Shown in pieces: positions 37,351-46,824 of a DNA stretch of 64,000 nt (its first letter is position 1; every line of letters starts with the position of its first letter). Origin of the DNA: Prevotella sp. S7-1-8 (GTDB lineage Bacteria > Bacteroidota > Bacteroidia > Bacteroidales > Bacteroidaceae); assembly GCF_000758925.1 (NCBI RefSeq), contig NZ_JRNC01000032.1, forward strand, positions 1 through 64,000, read 5' to 3'. A model generated the notes under the pieces. It was not told the DNA's origin, searched no databases, and was given only the letters and a program-made list of their open reading frames with translations. Made by a program: the position numbers and the translations under genes.

Positions 37351-37393
37351 AAAGGATGCGCCACAGATGGCACATCCTTTTTCTTTTTTTTTT
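37351..37393 (+). terminator. terminator of the small-protein unit
   Basis: A stem of 13 base pairs (AAAGGATG.GCCA with one C-A mismatch) around a CAGA loop is followed by a very long T run (TTTTTC then ten T). Confidence 0.85.
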
Positions 37394-37473
37394 GCGCATG
37401 AAGCCAATTAGGGGCGACATGGCATGGGAAACGCTTACTTGAGTTGGCCGCGAAGGCGTCTTTTGAAAAACAA

Positions 37474-37504
37474 ATAACCGCAAGAGCGATCCTCTTGCGG
37501 TTAT
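37474..37504 (-). terminator. terminator of the sdhCAB/frdCAB operon
   Basis: Perfect 13-base arms ATAACCGCAAGAG and CTCTTGCGGTTAT with a CGATC loop are followed on the minus strand by TTGTTTTT. It lies 43 bases after the stop codon of the iron-sulfur subunit. Confidence 0.85.
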
Positions 37505-37546
37505 ATTGATATAGCGGGAAAATCTCTTTAAAAGAGCCTCGTCAAA

Positions 37547-38302
37547 CTAATCGGCCAACTTGGCGCAAATATACTCGCGGTTAAGACGGGCTATATTGGC
37601 TATAGACTCGTTTTTGGGGCACTCGGCCTCGCAAGCGCGGGTATTGGTACAGTTGCCAAATCCAAGCTCTTCCATCTTCGCGATCATGTTCTTGGCACGA
37701 CGGGCGGCCTCTGGGCGGCCTTGTGGAAGAAGCGCCAGCTGGCTGACCTTGGAACTCAAGAAAAGCATGGCCGAGCCATTCTTGCAGGCGGCGACACATG
37801 CGCCGCAACCTATGCAAGAGGCGCAATCCATAGCCTCGTCGGCGTCTTGCTTGGATATAAGGATATTGTTGGCGTCTTGGGCCTGCCCCGTGCGCACGGT
37901 GGTGTATCCACCCGCGGCGATAATCTTGTCGAAAGCAGAACGGTCTACCATGCAATCTTTGATGATAGGGAACGCGGCCGAGCGCCATGGTTCCACGGTG
38001 ATAACGTCGCCATCGTTAAACCGGCGCATGTAAAGCTGGCAAGTGGTGGCTCCCTGGGCAAGTCCGTGGGGATGCCCATTGATATAGAGAGAACACATGC
38101 CACAGATGCCCTCGCGGCAGTCGTGATCAAAGACGAACGGCTCCTTGTTGTCTTCGATAAGCTGCTCATTGAGGATGTCCAACATTTCGAGGAAGGATGT
38201 TCCACCGGAGATATCCTTCATTTCGAATGAGTCAAAATGTCCCTCTGCGGTGGGACCGTTTTGACGCCATACTTTCAACGTGAATGAAATATTTTTATCC
38301 AT
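37547..38302 (-). CDS. succinate dehydrogenase/fumarate reductase iron-sulfur subunit
   Basis: This subunit relays electrons between the membrane quinol site and the flavin subunit. The product has 251 residues. The plant-type [2Fe-2S] site is CREGICGMCSLYINGHPHG with the distal Cys in ATTCQLYMR. The [4Fe-4S]/[3Fe-4S] ferredoxin-like part has CIGCGACVAACKNGSAM and CTNTRACEAECPKNE. In anaerobic Bacteroidetes this enzyme works mainly as fumarate reductase (quinol:fumarate), giving succinate as a main fermentation product. It is the last gene of the C-A-B operon, 17 bases after the flavoprotein gene. Confidence 0.95.
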   Translation of the reverse strand: MDKNISFTLKVWRQNGPTAEGHFDSFEMKDISGGTSFLEMLDILNEQLIEDNKEPFVFDHDCREGICGMCSLYINGHPHGLAQGATTCQLYMRRFNDGDVITVEPWRSAAFPIIKDCMVDRSAFDKIIAAGGYTTVRTGQAQDANNILISKQDADEAMDCASCIGCGACVAACKNGSAMLFLSSKVSQLALLPQGRPEAARRAKNMIAKMEELGFGNCTNTRACEAECPKNESIANIARLNREYICAKLAD

Positions 38303-38319
38303 TGTCTTGATTCCTTAAT

Positions 38320-40269
38320 TTATGATTTGTAGTTTCTGGTCTGAACTTTGATATACTCGTAGTTCAGGGGTTCTTTGATCAGCTCGGGGGCCACATCATC
38401 AGAGCCTCCATATTTCCAACAACCAACGTACATGAAGTTTTCGTCATCGCGCTTGGCCTCGCCTTCCTCGGTTTTGCTCTCCTCGCGGAAGTGTCCGCCA
38501 CAGCTCTCGTTGCGGTGCAACGCGTCATATGCGATAAGTTCGCCCATGGTGATAAAGTCGCGAAGGTGGATGGCTTTGTCAAGCTCGACGTTAAGACCCT
38601 CTTTGGATCCGGGAATGCGCACGTGCTCATTAAACTCCACGCGCATCTGCTTGAGCATCTCGATGGCCTTCTTAAGTCCCTCGGCTGTACGTGCCATGCC
38701 GACATAATTCCATAGGATTTTATAAAGACGCTTATGGAGCGAATCGACGCTCTCATCATGATACTTGCTGTTCATCAAACGATCGATCTCAGCCTCAACG
38801 CCCTTTTCCGCCTCCTCGAACTCTGGAAGGTTGGTGCTGAAACGTGGAACGGTAATCTGGTCTGACAAGTAATTTTGCATAGTATAAGGAATGACGAAGT
38901 AACCGTCGCTAAGTCCTTGCATCAATGCCGACGCCCCTAAGCGGTTGGCTCCGTGGTCGGAGAAGTTGCATTCTCCAAGCGCGAACAACCCCTTGATGGA
39001 GGTCTGCAATTCATAATCAACCCAAAGGCCGCCCATGGTATAATGGATGGCAGGATAGATCATCATCGGGTTCTCGTATGGATTGACGTTCACGATCTCC
39101 TCGTACATGTCAAATAGGTTTCCGTAACGCTCGGCCACGCGATCCCTGCCAAGACGCTCGATGGCCTCCGCGAAATCGAGGAACACGGCCAAGCCTGTGT
39201 TGTTAACGCCAAAACCATGGTCCGTGCGCTCCTTGGCGGCACGTGACGCCACGTCGCGAGGCACCAAGTTACCAAACGCCGGGTACCTGCGCTCCAAATA
39301 ATAATCACGGTCTTCTTCAGGAATGTCGCGCCCCTGAAGCTCTCCGCTCTGCAATTTCTTAGCGTCTTCTATCTTTTTTGGCACCCAAATACGGCCATCG
39401 TTGCGCAGCGACTCAGACATCAACGTTAGCTTACTCTGCTTGTCTCCATGCACGGGAATGCACGTGGGGTGTATCTGAACGAAGCACGGGTTGGCAAAAT
39501 AAGCGCCTTTTCGGTAGGCCTGAACGGCAGCGGTGGCGTTGCAACCCATGGCGTTAGTGGAGAGGAAATAGGCGTTTCCGTACCCACCGGTGGCAAGGCA
39601 CACGGCATGACCGGCATAGCGTTCGAGCTTGCCAGTTACCAAATTTTTGGCGATAATGCCTCGCGCGCGGCCTTCTATGACAACAATGTCTTCCATCTCT
39701 GTGCGGGTGTGAAGCTCCACAGTGCCATTGTTGACCTCTTTCATCAATGACGAATAGGCTCCAAGGAGTAGCTGCTGCCCCGTCTGTCCCTTGGCATAGA
39801 AAGTACGACTTACCTGCACACCTCCAAAAGAGCGGTTGGCAAGCATGCCGCCATACTCACGGGCGAAAGGCACGCCCTGAGCTACACATTGGTCGATGAT
39901 GGCCGCACTAACCTCGGCCAAACGATAAACATTGGCTTCGCGAGCACGGTAATCGCCACCCTTGATGGTGTCATAGAACAGGCGGTAAACGGCGTCGCCA
40001 TCATTTTGATAGTTTTTTGCCGCGTTGATACCACCCTGCGCCGCGATAGAGTGCGCGCGACGAGGGCTGTCTTGAATGCATAGGTTGATAACGTGAAAGC
40101 CCATCTCGCCAAGTGACGCAGCGGCGCTGGCGCCAGCAAGACCGGTTCCAACCACGATGATATCGAGCTTACGCTTGTTGGTCGGGTTGACCAATTTCTG
40201 ATGAGCTTTATAATTTGTCCATTTCTCGGCCAATGGGCCATCCGGAATTTTAGAATCTATTGGTGACAT
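38320..40269 (-). CDS. succinate dehydrogenase/fumarate reductase flavoprotein subunit
   Basis: This is the catalytic subunit with covalent FAD that interconverts fumarate and succinate on the cytoplasmic face. I start at the ATG at 40269 ([17 protein letters not shown]), giving 649 residues; the longer frame runs back into the cytochrome gene. The FAD-binding motif is [19 protein letters not shown]. The flavin-linking His lies in [17 protein letters not shown]. Active-site regions [15 protein letters not shown] and [11 protein letters not shown] are present. The 60-residue helical C-terminal region and the length fit the B-type fumarate reductases. The gap to the cytochrome gene is 41 bases. 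Confidence 0.95.
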   Translation of the reverse strand: MSPIDSKIPDGPLAEKWTNYKAHQKLVNPTNKRKLDIIVVGTGLAGASAAASLGEMGFHVINLCIQDSPRRAHSIAAQGGINAAKNYQNDGDAVYRLFYDTIKGGDYRAREANVYRLAEVSAAIIDQCVAQGVPFAREYGGMLANRSFGGVQVSRTFYAKGQTGQQLLLGAYSSLMKEVNNGTVELHTRTEMEDIVVIEGRARGIIAKNLVTGKLERYAGHAVCLATGGYGNAYFLSTNAMGCNATAAVQAYRKGAYFANPCFVQIHPTCIPVHGDKQSKLTLMSESLRNDGRIWVPKKIEDAKKLQSGELQGRDIPEEDRDYYLERRYPAFGNLVPRDVASRAAKERTDHGFGVNNTGLAVFLDFAEAIERLGRDRVAERYGNLFDMYEEIVNVNPYENPMMIYPAIHYTMGGLWVDYELQTSIKGLFALGECNFSDHGANRLGASALMQGLSDGYFVIPYTMQNYLSDQITVPRFSTNLPEFEEAEKGVEAEIDRLMNSKYHDESVDSLHKRLYKILWNYVGMARTAEGLKKAIEMLKQMRVEFNEHVRIPGSKEGLNVELDKAIHLRDFITMGELIAYDALHRNESCGGHFREESKTEEGEAKRDDENFMYVGCWKYGGSDDVAPELIKEPLNYEYIKVQTRNYKS

Positions 40270-40310
40270 AATCAATCGTCTATATTTAATTATGGAATGT
40301 AAATTGGAGG

Positions 40311-40994
40311 TCAAGCGCAGCACATGCTGGGGGCAAATCCTAACCAAAAAGAGAGCACGAGAAACGCGAACACAGCCATAAGGACGCTTACATAAACAAG
40401 GCCTATGCACTGCCAGCGCTTCAACCAAACCTTGCCACTAAGGCCAAGCGTCTGCATAGAGCTCCAAAAGCCATGAGCAAGGTGGAACCAAAGAGCCGCG
40501 AACCATACAAGATAAAGAATGGAGTAAATCGGATCGGAGAACGTCTCCTGTATCCAAGCGAAGCCATCGGCAGGATCGTGCGCCACTTGAATGTCTGCCA
40601 ATTCGGCGAACATCATGTGGCCCCAGAAATTGTACATGTGAAGCAAAAGCCCCAGAAAGATGATCAGCCCTAACACAAGCATGTTCTGAGACGCCCAACT
40701 GACCTCTGGACGGCGGCTTGTCACCTCATAGCGCTGATTGCCACGGGCGCGCCGGTTTTGCATCGTGAGGATGAAAGCGTAAATTATATGGCATACGGCC
40801 AAGGCGGCGAGAGCCACTGTCCCAACAACCGCATACCAGTTACTTCCCAAAAATTCACATACCATATTATAGGCTTCTCCCGAAAAAAAAGCCGCAATGT
40901 TCATGCAACAGTGGAAAGTCAGGAATAGAATAAGGCAAATGCCGGTCAACGACATCACTACCTTTCTACCAATTGGAGAATTGATTAACCACAT
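40311..40994 (-). CDS. succinate dehydrogenase/fumarate reductase cytochrome b subunit
   Basis: This membrane anchor carries haem b and the quinol site. The 227-residue product has five predicted membrane helices (for example [57 protein letters not shown]). His residues in helices one, two, three and four (H28 region, [23 protein letters not shown]) are plausible haem ligands, consistent with a diheme B-type enzyme like Wolinella FrdC. It is the first gene of the operon, expressed from a canonical promoter about 130 bases upstream that diverges from mnmG. Confidence 0.93.
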   Translation of the reverse strand: MWLINSPIGRKVVMSLTGICLILFLTFHCCMNIAAFFSGEAYNMVCEFLGSNWYAVVGTVALAALAVCHIIYAFILTMQNRRARGNQRYEVTSRRPEVSWASQNMLVLGLIIFLGLLLHMYNFWGHMMFAELADIQVAHDPADGFAWIQETFSDPIYSILYLVWFAALWFHLAHGFWSSMQTLGLSGKVWLKRWQCIGLVYVSVLMAVFAFLVLSFWLGFAPSMCCA

Positions 40995-41123
40995 AAATGA
41001 TTGATTTTTAAATATTTAACTGTTAGATTTCGCTCAGGAATGATTACGCAGATAGTTCTTTCCCTAACCGTCACGATGAGACAAATACCGTCTTTTAGGT
41101 ATCCTACACGCACGTTTAGACCG

Positions 41124-41154
41124 CAAAAATACTATATTTTAGTGATAAATCAAA
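41124..41154 (-). promoter_or_regulatory. canonical promoter of the fumarate reductase operon
   Basis: The minus strand reads TTTG (41154-41151), a 19-base spacer, then TATTTTTG (41131-41124). The implied 5' leader before the cytochrome gene is about 125 bases, long enough to hold regulatory structure. Confidence 0.7.
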
Positions 41155-41185
41155 GTAAAAGAGTTAAAAAATCAGGAATATTATG

Positions 41186-41193
41186 TACTTTTG
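41186..41193 (+). promoter_or_regulatory. predicted mnmG promoter -7 element
   Basis: TACTTTTG matches TAnnTTTG and ends 20 bases before the mnmG ATG at 41214. It supports that start against the upstream extension of the frame. The element lies about 32 bases from the divergent operon's -33 box. Confidence 0.55.
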
Positions 41194-41213
41194 CAGAAAA
41201 AGCAAAGACAAGA

Positions 41214-43085
41214 ATGAAGTTTGATTATGACGTCATCGTCATAGGGGGTGGGCACGCGGGTTGCGAGGCCGCCACGGCAGCCGCAAACATGGGAGCCAAG
41301 ACGTGCTTGGTCACCATGGACATGAACAAGGTCGCGCAGATGAGTTGCAACCCTGCCGTCGGTGGTATCGCCAAAGGTCAAATCGTAAGAGAAATAGACG
41401 CCTTGGGAGGCAACATGGGCAAGGTTACCGACGCAACCACCATACAATTCAGGATGCTCAACAAAGGAAAGGGACCTGCCGTATGGTCGCCACGAGCTCA
41501 ATGCGACCGAGAAAGATTTATCGTAGAGTGGCGACGCGTACTCGACCGAACCCCCAATCTTGACATCTGGCAAGACCAAGCAGACCAACTGTTAGTGAAA
41601 AACGGTGAGGCAATCGGCGTAAAAACAATATGGGGCGCAAGCATAATGGCCAAGGCAATAGTTGTCACGGCTGGCACTTTTCTTAACGGATTGATGCATA
41701 TTGGGCATCATAAATATCCCGGAGGAAGATGTGCGGAGCCTGCCGTTCCACATTTTTCAGAATCAATATCCCATTGGGGAATACGCTCCGCCCGCATGAA
41801 AACAGGAACCCCTTTAAGGCTTGACAAACGAAGCATCCACTTTGAAGACACGGCGATGCAGCCCGGGGATAACGAGTTTCACACATTCAGCTACCTTGGC
41901 ATGCCCCCCACCTTGAAGCAACTCCCATGCTGGACATGCGACACCAACAGCGCCGTGCATGAAATTTTGCGTGCAGACCTCGCCAACTCTCCTTTATACA
42001 ACGGGCAAATACAGTCCACCGGGCCACGTTATTGCCCATCTATCGAGACAAAGCTTGTAACCTTCCCCGACAAAGACCAACACCCTCTTTTTATAGAACC
42101 AGAAGGCGAAGACACCAACGAGATGTACCTCAACGGCTTCTCTTCGTCCATGCCCATCGAGACACAACTTAGAGCCTTGCACAAAATACCCGCCTTGCGG
42201 GACGCCAAGATTTATCGCCCGGGCTACGCGATAGAATACGATTATTTTGACCCTACCCAACTAAAGCACTCGCTTGAGTCAAAAATTATAAAAGGGTTAT
42301 TCATGGCCGGCCAAGTGAATGGGACCACGGGATACGAAGAGGCGGGCGGACAGGGAATAGTTGCAGGTATTAACGCCGCAATGTTTTGTTCGGGAAACGA
42401 TCCTTTCATAATGAAAAGAGACGAGAGCTATATCGGTGTCTTAATCGATGACCTCGTTACAAAAGGCGTGGACGAACCATACAGAATGTTCACCTCGAGA
42501 GCGGAATATCGCATACTTTTACGCCAAGACGACGCCGACGCGAGACTCACGGAAAAAGCCTACAACATCGGATTGGCCACACAAGAACGCTTAAACTGGT
42601 GGTTGCAAAAGAAAAAAGCCATTGGAAGACTCGTCAAATTTTGCGACGAGACATCGGTAAAACCAAAAGAAATAAACTCGGCATTAGAAGCAATCGGCAC
42701 CGCCCCACTACGCATGGGATGTAAAATATCCGACTTGATAGGCCGGCCACAAATCACGATGGCAATGCTTTCAACCATCATTCCCCCACTAAAGGAGATG
42801 GTGAACGAGCCGGAAAACAGGAAAGAAGAGATTAGCGAGGGAGCGGAAATACGAATCAAATACAAAGGCTACATTGAGCGAGAGCGCGTGATCGCGGACA
42901 AGATGCACCGATTGGAAGACATAAAGATAAAAGGGCATTTCGACTATAGCCAGCTCAAGGAGATTAGCACCGAAGGAAGGCAAAAACTTGAGCATATAAA
43001 TCCTGACACATTAGGACAGGCCAGCCGAATACCGGGCGTGTCTCCAAGTGACATTAACGTGTTATTGGTACTGCTGGGGCGATGA
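41214..43085 (+). CDS. mnmG: tRNA uridine 5-carboxymethylaminomethyl modification enzyme
   Basis: MnmG (GidA), with MnmE, installs the cmnm5 group on wobble U34 of several tRNAs. The start is the ATG at 41214 (MKFDYDVIVIGGGHAGCEA), giving 623 residues; 71 upstream codons have no similarity and precede the promoter. The FAD-binding motif GGGHAGCEAATAA is at about 11-23. The family blocks MSCNPAVGGIAKGQIVREID and RPGYAIEYDYFDP are present, and GLFMAGQVNGTTGYEEAGGQ is the strongest signature. The C-terminal helical domain ends normally. In many bacteria this gene lies near the replication origin, which fits the parS-like sites downstream. Confidence 0.96.
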   Translation: MKFDYDVIVIGGGHAGCEAATAAANMGAKTCLVTMDMNKVAQMSCNPAVGGIAKGQIVREIDALGGNMGKVTDATTIQFRMLNKGKGPAVWSPRAQCDRERFIVEWRRVLDRTPNLDIWQDQADQLLVKNGEAIGVKTIWGASIMAKAIVVTAGTFLNGLMHIGHHKYPGGRCAEPAVPHFSESISHWGIRSARMKTGTPLRLDKRSIHFEDTAMQPGDNEFHTFSYLGMPPTLKQLPCWTCDTNSAVHEILRADLANSPLYNGQIQSTGPRYCPSIETKLVTFPDKDQHPLFIEPEGEDTNEMYLNGFSSSMPIETQLRALHKIPALRDAKIYRPGYAIEYDYFDPTQLKHSLESKIIKGLFMAGQVNGTTGYEEAGGQGIVAGINAAMFCSGNDPFIMKRDESYIGVLIDDLVTKGVDEPYRMFTSRAEYRILLRQDDADARLTEKAYNIGLATQERLNWWLQKKKAIGRLVKFCDETSVKPKEINSALEAIGTAPLRMGCKISDLIGRPQITMAMLSTIIPPLKEMVNEPENRKEEISEGAEIRIKYKGYIERERVIADKMHRLEDIKIKGHFDYSQLKEISTEGRQKLEHINPDTLGQASRIPGVSPSDINVLLVLLGR

Positions 43086-43250
43086 AGTCTTTTGAGAATG
43101 GAGCAACCAACGGCGAACCGCAATCACGAACAAACATCAACGTTTTGTTCCCTACACTAACCCATATTGATGGAAAATATACGATTTTTCGATAGATTGT
43201 CATTAAATCATTAAGTAAAGTTCAAGCTGTCGACAACAAGCGGACAGCAT

Positions 43251-43266
43251 GGTTTCACGTGAAACA
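43251..43266. promoter_or_regulatory. parS-like ParB-binding site 1
   Basis: The 14-base core GTTTCACGTGAAAC (43252-43265) is a perfect palindrome, and with flanks the site matches 15 of 16 bases of the widely conserved chromosomal parS consensus TGTTTCACGTGAAACA. It lies in the gap between mnmG and apt, 58 bases before the apt start. ParB would bind here and spread to organise and segregate the chromosome origin region. parA and parB are not in the window. Confidence 0.82.
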
Positions 43267-43323
43267 AAGATACGATTAAGCCCTTATCAAGCAACGAATT
43301 AAAATATAAAAAGAACGATAAAC

Positions 43324-43854
43324 GTGAATAATCAAATTTTATTAAATCATCTGAGATGCATTCCAGATTGGCCAATCAAAGGCGTATTTTTTAGAGATGT
43401 AAGCACATTGTTTAAAAATCAGCAGTGCTTAAAACTCATGAGTGATGAATTGGTAAACATCTATAAGGACAAAGGCATCACCCAAATTGTTGGCATTGAG
43501 AGTCGGGGTTTTGTGATGAGCTCGGCCGTAGCCTACCATTTGAACGCCGGAGTAGTGCTTTGCCGCAAGCCTGGGAAGCTGCCTTGCGAGACCATTCAGG
43601 AAAGCTACGCCAAAGAATACGGTATAGACACGATCGAAATTCATAAAGACGCCATAACGGAAGATGATGTGATATTACTGCACGACGACCTTTTAGCAAC
43701 GGGCGGAACAATGAAAGCGGCATGTAAGTTAGTAAAAAAATTCCATCCAAAGAAAATTTATTGCAATTTCATCATAGAGCTTAAAACAGAGTTTCCCGAC
43801 GCGCGCGACAGCTTTGACCCTGACATAGAGATAACCAGTCTTCTAAAATTCTAA
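43324..43854 (+). CDS. apt: adenine phosphoribosyltransferase
   Basis: This cytoplasmic purine-salvage enzyme converts adenine and PRPP to AMP. The product has 176 residues and begins with a GTG codon; no ATG is nearer the family start, and the first residues (NNQILLNHLRCIPDWPIKGVFFRDVS) align with the usual Apt opening. IVGIESRGFVMSSAVAYHL holds the adenine loop. The PRPP-binding motif is EDDVILLHDDLLATGGTM, with the acidic pair replaced by HDD as in several Bacteroidetes. It has a terminator and stands alone. Confidence 0.93.
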   Translation: MNNQILLNHLRCIPDWPIKGVFFRDVSTLFKNQQCLKLMSDELVNIYKDKGITQIVGIESRGFVMSSAVAYHLNAGVVLCRKPGKLPCETIQESYAKEYGIDTIEIHKDAITEDDVILLHDDLLATGGTMKAACKLVKKFHPKKIYCNFIIELKTEFPDARDSFDPDIEITSLLKF

Positions 43855-43898
43855 CCATTCAAGGACGCGCACCCCACCCCACAAAAAGGTAAACCAAT

Positions 43899-43930
43899 CC
43901 CCACGGCCAATTTGAACCGTGGGGTTTTTC
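43899..43930 (+). terminator. apt terminator
   Basis: Arms CCCCACGG and CCGTGGGG with a 10-base loop are followed by TTTTTC, 45 bases after the apt stop codon. Confidence 0.85.
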
Positions 43931-44202
43931 ATTTGCACAAAGCTCCTACATTTCTCAAACGGCATGCCTTAGGCAAAACAAGCTCTTACAAGTACATTTC
44001 CGTTAAACGTATAAAAACATGTCCTTGCGATAGAGTTCCACCGCCACGCATTTCTCAATTTTATAAAATTATAACAGCCAAAACATTGCAAAGAGAATAC
44101 ATTATAGCTATATTTGCATGTCAAGACGATTCAGATTTGGGCAAGCTAAAAACACATTAGAAAAACATAAAGAAAGATTTGCAAAAACACAAAAGGCAAA
44201 GA

Positions 44203-44218
44203 CGTTCCACGTGAAACA
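44203..44218. promoter_or_regulatory. parS-like ParB-binding site 2
   Basis: CGTTCCACGTGAAACA matches 14 of 16 bases of the parS consensus; the central CACGTG and the whole right half are intact. It lies 42 bases before the uvrC start and about 950 bases from site 1. Clusters of two or more sites within a few kilobases are typical of chromosomal parS. Confidence 0.65.
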
Positions 44219-44259
44219 ATTTTCACGACAACAGCAGTGTATAAAAGGAAAGCAAGGAT

Positions 44260-46146
44260 ATGACAAGGGAAGAAAATGAAAAGCGTTTGAACTATCTAAA
44301 GAGCGTGGTACTGAACATGCCGGAGCTACCTGGCAGCTATCAATTCTACGACAAAGAACATGTCATCATATATGTAGGCAAAGCCAAAAAACTTAAAAGC
44401 AGAGTGTCAACCTACTTCCACAAAGAGGTGGACAGATTTAAAACCAAGGTCCTTGTAAGCAAGATACATGACATATCATACACCGTTGTCAACTCCGAGG
44501 AAGATGCCTTGCTACTCGAAAACTCACTTATCAAAAAATACAACCCTCGGTATAACGTGCTGTTGAAAGACGGCAAAACCTACCCCAGCATTTGTGTCAC
44601 AAAAGAACACTTCCCAAGAATCTTCAAAACGCGAACCATAAACCGTAAGCATGGCACGTTTTTCGGCCCATATCCACACATCACTGCCATGTACAACGTG
44701 CTCGAACTCATCAACAAAGTGTTTAAGCCCAGACGATGCAAACAACCCATCTTGCCCGAAGGTATAAAGGAAAACAGGTATCGCCCATGCTTAGAATATC
44801 ACATACACAACTGCGACGCATGCTGTATCGGCAAACAAAGCCATGAAGAGTACAATGAAAACATCAGGCAAGCCAAAGAGGTTTTAAAAGGAAATACAAG
44901 GCAATTAAGCGACTGGGTATATGAAAAAATGATGGAAAAAGCGTCGGAACTAAAATTTGAAGAGGCCGACCGACTAAAACAACGCTACCTGCTCTTGAAA
45001 GAATTTGTAGCCAAGGTGGAGGTGGTAAGCTATACCATACAAGACGTGGACGTCTTTACCGTAACCGAGGACGACAGCAAAAAAATAGCCTTCGTAAACT
45101 ATCTGCACGTAAAAAATGGCACCATCAACCAAAGTTTCACCTATGAGTACAAACGCAAATTAGACGAAACAGACGAGGACATTCTCACGCAGGCCATTCC
45201 AGAGATACGCTATAGATTTGACAGCAAGGCCAAAGAGATAGTCGTGCCCTTTGAGATGGAATGGAAAATCAAAGACGCAGACTTGTTCGTACCACAACGA
45301 GGAGACAAAAAACACTTGCTGGACCTGTCGCAAATGAACGCGAAACAGTATAAGTTCGACCGTCTGAAACGCGTGGAAAAACTAAACGTTGAGCAGAAGC
45401 AAACCCGCTTAATGAAAGAATTGCAAGAGAAATTGGAACTACCCAAACTGCCATACCATATAGAATGTTTTGACAACTCTAACATCTCCGGAACCGACGC
45501 CGTAGCAGGATGCGTGGTTTACAAGGGCATGAAACCATCCAAAAAAGACTACCGTAAATACAACATCAAGACAGTGACAGGACCTGACGACTACGCTTCC
45601 ATGCAAGAAGTGGTACGCCGCAGATACAGCAGAATGATAGCCGAAGAGGCCGCCCTGCCCGACCTCATCATCACCGATGGTGGCAAAGGCCAAATGGACG
45701 TGGTGAGAGATGTGGTTGAAAAAGAACTTAAACTGGACATCCCCATCGCCGGATTGGCTAAAGACGACCACCATCGCACCAACGAGTTGCTGTATGGATG
45801 GCCTCCCAAGGTGATTGGATTAAAGCCAGATTCGGAGCTGTTTCACGCCTTGACACAAATACAAGACGAAGTGCACCGATACGCAATAACATTCCATCGA
45901 GACAAGAGATCAAAACATGCGCTGCACTCCGAGCTTGATGACATAAAAGGAATAGGCCCACAAACAAAGAAATCACTTATAAAAAGCTTTAAATCAGTTA
46001 GTAAAATCAAGGTAGCAACACTTGAGCAACTTGCTACCATCGTTGGTCCATCAAAGGCCGAAACAATAATAAAACACTTTGAAAGCCAAAACAAAACAAA
46101 CGCGGAAACACAAATATCCGCAAGCGACGAAAACATGACAACATGA
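44260..46146 (+). CDS. uvrC: excinuclease ABC subunit C
   Basis: UvrC makes both incisions around DNA lesions in nucleotide excision repair, after loading by UvrA and UvrB. The product has 628 residues. The N-terminal GIY-YIG nuclease begins MPELPGSYQFYDKEHVIIYV followed by GKAKKLKSRVSTYF. The UvrB-binding UVR motif lies near ASELKFEEADRLKQRYLLLK. The C-terminal RNase H-like endonuclease contains HIECFDNSNISGTDAVAGCV and TDGGKGQMDVVRDVV. The helix-hairpin-helix DNA-binding part is DDIKGIGPQTKKSLIKSF. The composition looks more A-rich than most of the window. A parS-like palindrome is directly upstream. Confidence 0.96.
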   Translation: MTREENEKRLNYLKSVVLNMPELPGSYQFYDKEHVIIYVGKAKKLKSRVSTYFHKEVDRFKTKVLVSKIHDISYTVVNSEEDALLLENSLIKKYNPRYNVLLKDGKTYPSICVTKEHFPRIFKTRTINRKHGTFFGPYPHITAMYNVLELINKVFKPRRCKQPILPEGIKENRYRPCLEYHIHNCDACCIGKQSHEEYNENIRQAKEVLKGNTRQLSDWVYEKMMEKASELKFEEADRLKQRYLLLKEFVAKVEVVSYTIQDVDVFTVTEDDSKKIAFVNYLHVKNGTINQSFTYEYKRKLDETDEDILTQAIPEIRYRFDSKAKEIVVPFEMEWKIKDADLFVPQRGDKKHLLDLSQMNAKQYKFDRLKRVEKLNVEQKQTRLMKELQEKLELPKLPYHIECFDNSNISGTDAVAGCVVYKGMKPSKKDYRKYNIKTVTGPDDYASMQEVVRRRYSRMIAEEAALPDLIITDGGKGQMDVVRDVVEKELKLDIPIAGLAKDDHHRTNELLYGWPPKVIGLKPDSELFHALTQIQDEVHRYAITFHRDKRSKHALHSELDDIKGIGPQTKKSLIKSFKSVSKIKVATLEQLATIVGPSKAETIIKHFESQNKTNAETQISASDENMTT

Positions 46147-46780
46147 CGAGCCATGTCCGGACGATTGCACACAATCATAGTATTTGTCTAATTTTAATCA
46201 CAAAAAAAGGTACGTTTCCAAACCGTAATCTACAGCTAAAAATTGGCGTTTCTAAACGGCAAAACCTCCATCTTGCAACCATAAAAAACGACACTCTCTC
46301 CCATTAGTATCTATTCATCCTACATTAAAGCCTTAAACACAAAGCGATTAGACAGCAATCGGATTGCGTTTAGCGTCTAATCGACATGCGAATAAGCCTT
46401 AAACGCAGACAAAACATTAAACAAAAATTCGGAAAACGAGCAGAAAACAACATAACAACATAACACACAACAACTTACAAAAGTTTTACATATAGAGCTT
46501 ATTTGCAAACAAAGGTGTGCAAGTACGTAAACAGTCGAACTACAAACGACAACCTGTCAAGTATTTTCACATACATAAAAAGCGGCGCAAGCAAACAAGG
46601 GAACATGGCGCCGTCTTACCATTCAAGCTATCAACACCATGAAATATAACTTGGCTATCATCATGAAAAGGGTATCCTTAAAATGATAAAATGCCAAAGA
46701 AACACAAACACAAAACAGAAAAACAAACTTGGCGAGACAAAAATAATAAGCCAATCATTGCGTAAATATCATCTTTTTGC
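46147..46780. other. gap of about 630 bases, AT-rich, with repeat copy D
   Basis: No gene is recognisable. The gap contains a structured copy of the intergenic repeat family (46301-46410). The rest is A-rich sequence leading to the dtd promoter. Confidence 0.55.
46301..46410. repeat. intergenic repeat copy D (TTAAACGC family)
   Basis: A stem-loop with exact 9-base arms CGATTAGAC (46345-46353) and GTCTAATCG (46375-46383) contains an inner GCAATC/GATTGC pair. It is flanked by direct repeats AAGCCTTAAACACA (46328-46341) and AAGCCTTAAACGCA (46394-46407). Read on the other strand, GTATCTATTCAT near 46.31 kb is identical to part of copy B. Confidence 0.65.
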
Positions 46781-46788
46781 TATCTTTG
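46757..46788 (+). promoter_or_regulatory. predicted dtd promoter
   Basis: ATTG (46757-46760), a 20-base spacer and TATCTTTG (46781-46788) fit the Bacteroidetes promoter with one mismatch in the -33 box. The dtd ATG follows 36 bases later. Confidence 0.6.
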
Positions 46789-46824
46789 TGATGTCAAATA
46801 ACAACACCAACATTAGCGTATATC

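Larger units (their letters stand above)
37274..37546. other. gap holding two terminators
   Basis: The region contains the terminator of the small-protein unit (37351-37393) and that of the fumarate reductase operon (37474-37504). No other gene is seen. Confidence 0.6.
43855..44259. other. gap before uvrC with terminator and parS-like site
   Basis: No gene is convincing; the longest frame (82 codons, 43912-44160) overlaps the apt terminator and shows no motifs. The gap contains the apt terminator (43899-43930) and the second parS-like site (44203-44218). Confidence 0.55.

Noticed and set aside
43912-44160. 82-codon frame after apt
   Set aside because: It starts within the apt terminator and its translation has no known features.
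46441-46780. possible tRNA or small RNA gene in the AT-rich gap before dtd
   Set aside because: I looked for T-loop and acceptor-stem patterns here and in the other long gaps and found none.
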